From assembly GCA_029204225.1 (NCBI GenBank), contig MU832108.1:22852-86851 (forward strand): DNA of 64,000 nucleotides, written 5' to 3'. The DNA is from Diphasiastrum complanatum (lineage: Eukaryota; Streptophyta; Lycopodiopsida; Lycopodiales; Lycopodiaceae). The position numbers and the translations under genes are program-made. Positions 20,617-30,463 of the stretch are shown piece by piece (positions within the stretch are counted from its first letter, which is position 1; each line of letters starts with the position of its first letter). The notes below the pieces were generated by a model. The model was not told the origin of the DNA. It made no database searches and worked only from the letters and a program-made list of their open reading frames with translations.

Positions 20617-21446
20617 TGTGCAAAAAGTACAAAAAGGACCAAGAGTGGATCCTAATCTGATCCTCAAGAGGGATTGGTTGTCATATTACTTGATCTATCA
20701 ATCTACTTTAGATTAAGATCAATCTAGATCAATTCTAGACACAAAATCCTAACAAGAACAATTATTAATTGAAGGTAATGTACTTTATGGTTTCACACAT
20801 GTGAAACACTGTCTGAGTACGGACTCCAACCTGAAAATCAAGTACACATTGATAGAACCTCAAAACAATCAAAACAAATGTAGACAAATGGAGAGAATCA
20901 CTCAAAATTGCTTCCAAAACCAAGATTGGTGTCTCACAATGATTATGGCCAAATGTGGCTCTATATATACAATAAGTGGGAGCACGTGGTACTGATCATC
21001 CCTCTGATCCCACATGTGTGAAGGTGCTTTGTCATATGATGATTCATCATGCAAAACTGACACTTGGACATAACCTTCTATTTTGAGCACTTTTGGTCCA
21101 TTTTCCTTCTATATGGAGATCTACTTGGAAATCTTCTAGAATTCAAAATTTGCCTACTTCAGCTTATTCCACACGTGTGAGCTGTCCTCTACACATGGGA
21201 TATGACACCTAACCAAAATATTTGGCTCATGCAATCAATAGATTGATGCCATGTGTCATATATCTAGAAACTAGTTTTTGGCATTTTTAGCCACTAGAAC
21301 TTGAATTAAATCATATGTACAACCTATATGATTGTGGTACATGACAAGTACACTATTTTCACATGTGGGAACAGGCTCCACACATGTGTGTTTATCTATA
21401 TACAAGATTTTTGGCCTCTACCAAGCTTATTTTTGCATTTTTCACA
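20617..21446 (-). repeat. Copia 5' LTR, minus strand, inserted in another copia
   Basis: On the minus strand it starts TGTGAAAAATGC and ends TTTTTGCACA beside the primer site, 830 bp. The right border coincides with the point where plus-strand copia pol coding begins abruptly (SRDVKFDEST), so this LTR marks an insertion into that pol. It carries several CACAYGTG motifs (about 20791, 21011, 21170, 21360 and 21379). Confidence 0.75.
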
Positions 21447-23336
21447 GTTTCGAACAGAGATGTGAAGTTTGACGAGTCCACATTCCTTGGACTGAAAGAT
21501 GAAAGAGGCCATGAGATCTTCACACTGCTACCTATTCAAGAGGGAGATCGAGGACAAACATCAAATCAGAATGCAGGCCCCTAGACTCTAGAGCAGTAGG
21601 AAAGAGAGGATTGACCCCACGAACAAGAAATGTTCGAGCAGCGACGAAACGAACCTCGAAGATCAACAAGACAAAGAAGACCTCCAGACCGCTATTCTGA
21701 CAATCTTCAATGGAGCGAAGACACGCAGTTTGAGTACTGCAGCTCCACAGAAGAGCGAGCAACATACCAAGAAGCTATCCAGAGTCCAGAGGGAGAATTA
21801 TGAAAACAGGCAATGTAAGAAGAGATCGAGTCGATGAGGCGAAACGAGGCATGGACATTAGAGCCACTGCCAGAAAACAGAAAATTAGTCGACTGCAAGT
21901 GGGTGTACAAGAAAAAGCTGAAATCAGATGGCACCATTGGCCGCTACAAAGCAAGGCTTGTCGCGAAGGGCTACACGCAGAGATATGGTGTCGACTATTT
22001 CGACACATATTCGCCCATGGTCAAGATGACAAGCATAAGGCTACTCCTTGCATACGCCACACAGTAAAATCTGGAAATTCACCAAATTGACGTGAAAACA
22101 GCCTTTCTCCATGGAGATCTAGAGGAGAAAATTTTCATGAAGCAACCTGAAGGCTATGAAGACCCCGACAACAGTCAATATGTCTGTCGATTGTAGAGAT
22201 GCATCTACGGTCTAAAACAGGCATCACGAGCCTGGTAAAAAAGCTTGATGGTCTTTTGAAGTCTCTAGACTTCAATCCTACTCAACTAGACTATAATGTC
22301 TATATCAAAAGAGTAGAAAAGAATTTTGTGATATTGACCATTTTTGTGAATGATTTGTTGATGATAGGAAGTTCTTTAATGTCGATCAAAGACACGAAGA
22401 GTCAGATTTATGAAAACTACGAAATCACAGATCTTGGAGATGCAACAAAATGCCTAGGACTGGAGATCAGAAGAGATTGAACAAATGGTGAAATGCACTT
22501 GAGTCAGTCAAAATACGCTAGAAAAGTGCTGAAGCAGTACCACATGATGGACTGTGAAAAGAAAGCCACACCAATGATAGATGGAGCCAAGCTCACGAAA
22601 CAAGATTGCCCAAAAACAGAAGAGGAAGAACAGAAGATGGCAGGTATACCCTACCAGAACTTAATCGGTCGTCTGATGTACTTAACAATTTGTACCAGAC
22701 CCAATCTGGCCTTCTCTGTTTACGCATTGAGCCAATTTTGTTCCAATCCTTGTCTAGCACATTGAAAAATGGCCAAACGAATCATACAATATCTGAAGGG
22801 TACCCAGAATGTTGGATTAACCTACAGAGCTAGAAACGAAGAGAAAGGATTCGAGCTGCATCACTATAGTGATGCGAGCTGGGCAAGCTGCACAGATGAC
22901 AACAAGTCCATTACTAGAGAATATACAATAGCGTGCGGAGCTGCAATCAGCTGGATATGCAAAAAACAAACCCTGGTAGCTCAATCCTCTTGCGAGGCTG
23001 AGTATGTCGCAACCTCAAAAGTGGCGAATGAGATAGTGTGGCTACAAATGATGTTGGAGACAATCGAGATACCACAAGAAGGGCCAAGCACGATGATGAT
23101 GGACTCCCATAGTGCCATCTATCTGTCCCATGATCCTGTCTTCCATTCAAAAATGAAGCACATTCCTTTGAAGTACTATCACATTCGAGATTTGATCTCA
23201 AAAGGAGAGCTCCAGTTCATAAAATCAGAAAGTATGATTGCAGATCTCCTCATGAAACCGCTCGACAAGCCACTCTTTACCAAGCAAAGAGAGACAATTG
23301 GATTGAACGAACAAAGCTGCAAGGTTCAAGAGGGAG
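21447..23336 (+). pseudogene. Ty1/copia pol fragment (connection, RT, RNase H)
   Basis: Begins at SRDVKFDEST just after the inserted LTR, passes the connection region, and reaches RT with [57 protein letters not shown] and GLKQASRAW. The catalytic box reads FVNDLLMIGS, with Asn for the first Asp of VDD. RNase H follows: YSDASWASCTDD, SSCEAEYVATS and HIPLKYYHIRDLI, ending near the purine tract CAAGAGGGAG. In-frame stops include TAA after YATQ, TAG in CRL-stop-RCIYG, TGA after EIRRD and TGA after CLAH. It is a different copia lineage from the full-length element. Inactive. Confidence 0.9.
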
Positions 23337-23858
23337 TGTCAGAAATGGTGAACTCCTGCAACTTTGTCGAAGCACAAGCAAGACACGAAGGCCAAACAAG
23401 AACGACTCACGACAGTCAACATGTCTTTGACTCGAAGCACGAACGATTCGCGAATCATTCGCAAATTGAAAACACACCTCCAGGATTACAAACCAAAAAA
23501 GGGACGCCAACGGATCTCAGTCCAAACTAAGATCAAGTTGACTATATCCAGCAAGGAACAGTTTTCAACAAACTCCCATCTTGCAATAAAATTACCAAGT
23601 TCTGCCACAATTCAATCGGACTTGTTATCAGCCACTTTTCCACCACAAGAGTACTTTCTAAATTTTTTCCCCATTAAATCTTCAAATCTGATATCAACTG
23701 TAATCCATAAAGGATTTCTGTAATATCTAAATATCCTATCGTTTCTGATTCATAAAAATAGGTTCATCATCGATATAACATATTCCTCCTTGGATCTTTG
23801 ACCGATGTTTCTCCTTGATAATTCTCTTCTCTTCCTACTTCTCCCCCTTTTAACAGGA
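23337..23858 (+). repeat. Putative 3' LTR of the preceding copia
   Basis: TGTCAGAAATGG follows the purine tract directly. A plausible end is TTTTAACA at about 23858. No second copy is in the window to confirm the right end. Confidence 0.5.
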
Positions 23859-25600
23859 AACGATCCGAGTTTCTAAGAGGTGTAGATCATTTGAGATTTG
23901 CCCAGGAGAAGAGTCTAAGAAGACATCCAAGAAAATCTTGAAAGCCAAAAGAAGTGTTGTAAGAAAATACCAATGATGTCCCAACACAATGACTTTTTCA
24001 AAAGATCTTCATGATTATCAAGCTTGAGAATTGACCTGTAAATCAGAAAAGGATTACTTGAAGATTCAAGTAGAGAAAACAATTTTAGAAAATGGGTTCA
24101 TTAACCATTTCTGTGACGTCGTCCATGGTCAACGGGTAATCAGAATTACCTTCCAAGGAATCACAAAAAATCGAGTTAATTCTTGTGTTAAGAAATTCAC
24201 CAATATATCTTTTTATAAAGAAATAGCTTGTCGGGCTTCTGGTTTTGTAAATTTGAAATATCCAAAAAGGGGTCATGACCAATATCTCAAATTTCCGACA
24301 AAACACCCGTTTTATGACCGATAGTATTTGGCATCACTAAGACTTACGGCCATACTATGGTCAACTGATTCAGTTAGTTTCATATCTTCATTTTGGAATT
24401 GCCTACGTCCCATACCACAGGTTCTTCCGCCACGAAGGCCCTCCACTTCCTGATCAAAGTGTCAGAAATATAATACAAGTATATGAAGTTCTCGGAAATC
24501 TATAAAAAATTCCAACTTCGACTCAATCAAACATTCTTTCGCCCCTTTTCACAATTTTTACAGTCAACGTAAGGCTCACAGTGACAGATTTAGAAATGGG
24601 GAAGAATGAACCGGCTTTTTTTCTTGTCCTTAACAAATAGTGTTGGTACGCCCACGGCTTCAAGCACACCAAGAAACAACTTTTTCGTTCCATTTCAAGT
24701 TCCATCTTAGGCTTTTGGGTCCATTTTGGCCGTGCATGATTTTTGAAAAATGACACCTTGGCCAAAAAATCCAAGAATTTTCGTTCTCGATTGCCCATTG
24801 CAGTTAATAAAGCAAATGTAATTCGTCAATTGTGAAAAAAGCTTTACGGAATTCCCCCAAGAATTCAGCCCAATCACAATTTAATGGGTTGCATCCTCCA
24901 TCACTAGGAGGACTGACCCAAAGTTCCAACGAATTTTTTGAAATTCTGAGACATGGTGCAGCGACCAAGAATTTATCCAGTCATTGACAACTTCAAGGCT
25001 TTCAATTGCCAGAAAAATTTCCAGTTGTTAGCCCAAGCTGTATATCACAATGGCTAATTATCGAATAGATTTTGCATTAAGTTTTTTCTGTTTGTTGCCT
25101 AAATGAAATTTCAACACACTGTGGTCTAAAATTTTAACCACGTGTTGAAAATTTTAGGGGGTCATCACGATCAAGTGATGCCGGGCGAATTTTTACCCTA
25201 ACCTGACTTCCATTCATCCATTTGCATTTTAAAACCAAAAAAAAAATTGAAAAAATTTTACGTTCGATTGAACACATTACGGGTACAAATTTTCTAATAG
25301 AGCAATTACCAAAAAAAACGTAGTTTTACCAAACCAGAATGTGCTTGTAGGATTTATACCAATGAGCATTTGCAAAATGGGTCGTGCAACAAATTTGCAA
25401 AAAAACCACTGTACGCATCGAAATCCACAGATTTTTAACCCATTGAGATTTTAGAAGAACATAACTGCCAAAAAAAACTAGTAGTTCATAACTAGTTAGA
25501 AATGCCAAGTGCCTATGGAAAAAGAAAGAAACGAAACAAAAACTTTCTTTTTGGCACAAAACCTCCAATCAGATCAACCCCTCCTACCAACCCTTCACAA
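23859..25600. other. Region without recognisable gene
   Basis: AT-rich, with A- and T-runs. Open frames such as 24031-24324 resemble no family I know and have no supporting context. Confidence 0.45.
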
Positions 25601-25614
25601 ATATTAACTTATAG

Positions 25615-25724
25615 TTAACCTACCAATCCGGCCCCGCCGCCCCCGTCCCCCCCGGATTTAACTTCTCGGGCCCTTCCCACGCGAGCTCCCTGTAACCTGA
25701 GCAGCCCGAACGGGTCCGCGAGCG

Positions 25725-25763
<39 letters not shown>

Positions 25764-26016
25764 GTCCGGGAAAAGATGGGGTCGTGCCATATGAATCAAA
25801 AGGAGCATTAACATTCCAGGAAGTTAGCAGGGTGGAGGGCGCTCCATATGAATCAGAAGGAGCGCGATTCTGGAGGCTGCCAACTATTGATTCATCGATA
25901 GTTTCTTTAGTAAAAATTTCTTGAAGCCTTAAATGCTTACCTTCTGCTGTTTTTACAGATTCTTGAAGCTTCCAGGGCGGATTTACAGTGTCTTGATTAC
26001 ATTCATGCCTAAGCAT
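25615..26016 (-). other. GC-rich island with GA/CGAG repeat; possible 5' exon of an unknown gene
   Basis: From 25620 to 25760 the base composition switches to C/G-rich with many CpG, followed by CGAG repeats and about 15 GA units. On the minus strand a frame running 26016 to 25615 passes a good splice donor (AGAAG/GTAAGC near 25938). Two near-copies of CCATATGAATCA.AAGGAGC lie at about 25787 and 25842. The look is that of a promoter or 5' UTR, as at the UROD start, but no product can be named. Confidence 0.3.
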
Positions 26017-26900
26017 CCTCTTTTGTAGAAAAATTTGAGCTTAGTCTTGCCTTAGCTTCGACTAGAAGCTATGTACCTCTTCTTACTGCTATTCTTGCAG
26101 ATAACAGTTGCAAGAAGAATGCAATCACAGTTGCTATGCTTTCATTCATGCATAAGCAACCTTCTTACAAATTCTACACGAATAAGTTTTCTTAAAGGCT
26201 GAAAAACAGGGTAGATGCTGCCCATTTCTTTCCAAAAACCCTGATTTGCAGGTGCCTATCATTATTAACAGACTAGGCAATGCTGTAAACCATACCATCA
26301 GCATGATGGCTTTACTGATTTACCAAAGCCTGCCAAATTTGTTAGTTAGCTAAAAAATCCAGCAGAACCTGTGAATATTCTTAAACTGTCATGCAAATCC
26401 TGTAAGAAACACTAACACTCACCACAAACATTAGTCTTATTGAATGTCTTTTCCTGCTTTTCTTGGATTGAAGCCCAAAACCGGCTCTATCACAAAAGCA
26501 AAAGACAACCAATACAAGACACATAAAGCACTGTTTGAAGAACAAAAAGCCGTAAAAACCAGCATTTCCTCTAATTGATCCATTGCTGATACAGAAGTGT
26601 CCCCAGTGAAGTAAACGGCAACACAAGTGAATTGAAAACCAGAAATTTACTTCCTGAAACCCAATATGAAATGTCTAAACATCGAACCGATTGTATACCT
26701 GGTAGTGCACTTACCACACAACCAATCACACTTCAAACAAGGGAATTAACAAGAAGCATAATCCGCACTTACACCACATCGTTGCTTACTACCACTGAAT
26801 TCTCGAAAAAGTGTCAAGATTCCATATCACACAACGGAAAAATCCCCACAATTCGAGATTTCTTTTGAACACAAATCAATGGCAAATACGTGCTCAGAAT
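26017..26900. other. Leader-like sequence, no gene recognised
   Basis: At least the right end should be the internal leader of the minus-strand copia whose primer site is at 26901-26914. No gag motif is visible. Confidence 0.35.
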
Positions 26901-26914
26901 TGGCTCTGATACCA
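26901..26914 (-). other. Primer binding site, minus-strand copia
   Basis: The minus strand reads TGGTATCAGAGCCA just inside the LTR at 26917-27409. Confidence 0.88.
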
Positions 26915-26916
26915 AT

Positions 26917-27409
26917 ATAAAGTCCTCAATCCAAGGATCCTATTCTAAGCATGCCAATCACAAGCAACACAAGAGAACCTGATGGTGGACAAACCAACCC
27001 AACCAACCTAGATCAAAAGGATCTAGCCCCAAGCTATGAATCAATCACAAAGAGGAGTGTGGCATCACACCAGTAGCATCCTGCCACCGGTCATGCTATC
27101 AAGCATACACTAGTGAGAGCCCAATAGGTATACTTATACCCTCCAAGGCCCATGCACCACTAGTAGTGCGCTGTGACACCTCACTGGACACCTCCGCAGC
27201 CTATCTGGGCCACATCATCCAGCTCCCCAATGACTCACTAATAGACCCATACAAATCCACCATCAAATGTTTTTAGGCCTACAACCATTAATTATGACCA
27301 TGTACACAGAAGGACCCCAATTCCCTTATAGTCACAATTAACTTACGGGTTGTTGGTCTATCGGTCCCTAGCGTGGACACGCTACCCGAGACCAGTCATG
27401 GGCATGACA
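26917..27409 (-). repeat. Copia 5' LTR, minus strand, inside an older gag
   Basis: Starts TGTCATGCCC on the minus strand and runs about 493 bp to the primer site. The first third matches 1998-2156. Its start coincides with the end of the recognisable gag at 27410-28134, so this element inserted into that gag. The left border is approximate because no CA end is visible. Confidence 0.72.
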
Positions 27410-28134
27410 CAGTGAGGCAACTTTGCACGCTCAAGATGGTAACATGCCTACCCAATTTGGATGACAAATAAGAATCCATTTGAAAGGAGTGCTTGTGTTT
27501 GACAAAGAGGGCTTTGTCACTTCCACCATGCTCAAGTTTGTTCATCCTGGAAAGTTTATAGCTTTGCCTAGATTCTTCAAAAATAAGAATTCCTTGGAGA
27601 GTTTCTAGACTAGGCAACTCCTCCTTAATGGCAAAAGACTGAACAACATTATCATAGTCATCTTTCAAGCCATTTAAAATGACTTGAACTAGCTCATCTT
27701 GGTTAATAGTAACACCAACACAGGAAAGTTCTCTATGTAAGTCTTTAACTCTCAGAACATAGTTTGATGCACTTTCTTCACTTCTTTAGAAACTTTGGAA
27801 AATCTGATTCCTAAGAGTGAGTATTCTAGGAGTATTCTTTGCTTCATAGATGGACTTAAGTGCATCCCAAGCTTCTTTGGCTGTAGTGCAAGATCCTATC
27901 TCTCTCAAAATTTCATTAGATACATTCATCTTGATGAAATGTAGAGCCATTCTAGCTCTCTTCCTATACTTAGGAATTTCAGCCTGTGCTTGAGGCTCCT
28001 CCTCAACACCAAGCACAATGTCCATAACATCCTAGAGTATCAAAATAGACTCCATTCTGAACTTCCAAATTGAGTATAGCAGAAGTATTTAGTCTTTCAT
28101 TTGCTTCTAGAAGATATCCTCCCAGAGGTGACAT
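27410..28134 (-). pseudogene. Copia gag remnant, minus strand
   Basis: Starts MSPLGGYLLEANERLN, closely like the gag at 12324. A one-base frameshift precedes YSIWKFRMESILIL, a TAG at 28032-28034 precedes DVMDIVLGVEEEP, and ALHFIKMNVSNEILREIGSC, AWDALKSIYEAKN and LPSLETLQGILIFEESRQS follow. It ends where the LTR at 27409 begins. This is the gag of the element whose 5' LTR is 28840-29567. Confidence 0.88.
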
Positions 28135-28825
28135 TTAGATGAAGACTTCTTAGTTATTGGACTGCAATATGTTTGAGATTGTTCCAATCAGACTTAAAGT
28201 TGCTGCTCTCTTTCATTATAGGTATTTTCAAGGATATTCTACCTTCCTATTATGTGAAACGCTTGCAACTGTATTTGAGATGAATCTCAAATATTCCACA
28301 AGACAAGATTATCTAGATCAGACACACAAAGTGGATTGAGACACTTTGGCTAGTTTGAATCCTAATTTTGGCACGTGTGAAATGTAACTTTACAATTACA
28401 AGATCGTTAATAGTTGCTAAACTGATCAACAGATCAGTTCGTTGTTGGAGCGTGAAGACGTAATGAGTAAATCCACAGATGGACGATGCGACACTCCTTG
28501 GCTTTTGGCCTTTGCATTTAGTTAAGGGCAACCTTCGGCATTTGGAGGACACCTCTGCAATTTTAAAGACAAGTGTTGCATTCTTTTTTACTATCAGAGA
28601 TTGCATGTAAAAATGCAGTGCCGCATTTTATGCAAGTGTCACCTGGCATAAAATGCATGCACAAATGCAATGTCTGTATTTTTTGCATGTGGAAATTCAC
28701 GAGTGAAAATGCAGACTGTAGCGGCAACACGAGTGAAAATGCAGACTTGTTTTGCCAACAATTCTGCAGGAAAACAGATCCTGCAAAGCACTTATGTTCT
28801 GATGTATACACCCTCACAATGCATG
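28135..28825 (-). other. Leader of minus-strand copia
   Basis: Between primer site and gag start, about 690 bp, similar in length to the leader of the full-length copia. It contains repeated AAAATGCA and TGCATG motifs between 28590 and 28750. Confidence 0.6.
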
Positions 28826-28839
28826 AGGCTCTGATACCA
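28826..28839 (-). other. Primer binding site, minus-strand copia
   Basis: The minus strand reads TGGTATCAGAGCC directly after the LTR. Confidence 0.9.
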
Positions 28840-29567
28840 TATGAAGTTTTTAGCACGTGTGAACTTCAGCACACACCTTACAGAATCTTAATGAGATGTT
28901 GTGATTGCACAAGATTGACCAATGAACAGATTACTTGAAAAATCTAAGTTAAGAGCACAACGGCATACATCAGACTGAAAAAATTAATTTTTTACTATGA
29001 GGAGTGGATATCAAAAATAATTCTAAGTGCTCACTATGGGAAAAATAGCCTGCTCTTGGGTAGAGAGAGAAAATCTACTCATAAAACTCGGGTAGAGAGA
29101 GAATGAGCCCAAAACACCAAAATCTTAATATTCACAATATGGCAAAACATGCCAAAGTTTTCCTACATAAAAGAGATTCGAATTCCTACAATGGAGTTGC
29201 ATGGGAAGTCCACTTTACTTAGTTAACTCAACTAACAGAGATCCACATGTAAAACTGCATGCATGGATATTGCATGTACTGCATGTCACCTCTCAAAATT
29301 GCCTAGACATATGTAGATCATGAAAACTACTTTGCATGTTGCATGCACTGTTTGCATGTTGCTTGCATGCACACTGAATGACTTTGCATGTGATCTAAAC
29401 TTTTGCATGACATCAAGATTGAATCTACCTAACTCAAACTCGACCTGTTCTAGAAGGTTATGTGCTCAATTCACATACCTTTATGTACAATACAATATAC
29501 AATGGAAATAAGATAGGCATGGTCCCAAAACTCGAGATAGGAAGATATAATTCTACTAATTTTCACA
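28840..29567 (-). repeat. Copia 5' LTR, minus strand (same family as 498-1229)
   Basis: In reverse it matches the LTR at 498-1229 along its length, including the CATGCA cluster, the CTCTCTCTACTCGAG-like block and TTCACACGTGCTAAAA near the end. The ends have drifted (TATGAAG for TGTGAAG), so it is older or more decayed. Confidence 0.87.
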
Positions 29568-29864
29568 ATACCATGTAGGAAATCGGTGGATTCAAAAATT
29601 ATCGACTGGTATCGGATTAGCAAAAATCTGATAGAGACAGATTCTCTGATACCAAGTCGGTAATCAGTGGAAATGTGGTGCAGCAGAAGTGGAGCAGGTG
29701 GTGTAGTGGATCAGAAGTGCAGCAATTTCCAACAATGCATTCAAGATGAATCGAATACCAAATGCGCAATAGAACAGATCGTGTAGACAAAAATTTGCAC
29801 TTTGGTAATTATCAAAATGTGAGTACAAGAGCTTGAAGTTGGGCGCAAATCAGTAGGTGCAAGA
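29568..29864 (-). repeat. Fragment of another copia LTR/primer-site junction
   Basis: The minus strand reads ACCGACT followed by TGGTATCAGAGAAT at 29641-29654. This is an LTR end and primer site of a family not otherwise recognised here; sequence to 29864 may be the rest of that LTR. Confidence 0.5.
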
Positions 29865-30463
29865 TGTTGGATTTATTTCCTCTAGTCACTTAAATCCCAT
29901 TTTAATCTGCCTCCATTCATGCTGCATATTTACTCACGTTGTCGCATAGTCTGCATATTCACATGCAAATTCTCACAGGAGATGAAAAGATGAAAAGCAA
30001 AGGCTAACGTTACACCCTCTTCACGCTTATGCAGCTGCGCTAACAGACTGGATGACGACTGCAGCCACCCATGATCTCCTACAGACAGCACATCCACCTT
30101 GTACTTTCTTCATCTGCACACCTGTAACATTATGTATATACTGAATGCCATTTGTGTATTCATCAATAAGTTAATAAGCGAGAGAGAACGGAGAAGAGAA
30201 GCTTATCAGAGATAGACAAAAGTAGATGCTCTGTGCATTGATTCTTTAATTTGTCAACAATAAGGTTTCATTCATTTACAGTTTGAATAAGCTTCGTAGG
30301 GCACGTGGTTTCGTCCGCTACTGTCTTGTGCTCTATCGCATTATTGACATGTATACTTGATATACTTAATCTCATACAGTTCTTTGTTCTGCGTTCATAT
30401 TTGTGTTAATATTGCTATGCTTATTATTCATTATGTCTGATCTTTCTAGTTGCTCTTTCTGGT
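29865..30463 (+). repeat. Truncated 5' LTR of plus-strand copia
   Basis: Starts TGTTGGATTTATTTCCTC and matches 33434-34013 with small indels, including a roughly 20-bp stretch lost from the other copy. It stops at TTTCTGG and joins directly to pol, lacking the last ~415 bp of the LTR. Confidence 0.85.

Noticed and set aside
24031-24324. 97-codon plus frame in the 24 kb gap
   Set aside because: No motif, no context and no second piece; frames of this length are expected by chance in so much sequence.
25615-25814. Open frames through the GA repeat as protein
   Set aside because: Most of the translation is Ser-Leu or Arg-Glu repeat, so the open frame comes from the microsatellite.
25930-26175. 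Possible tandem copies around CATTCATGC.TAAGCA
   Set aside because: Only short words match; not enough to call a duplication without an alignment.
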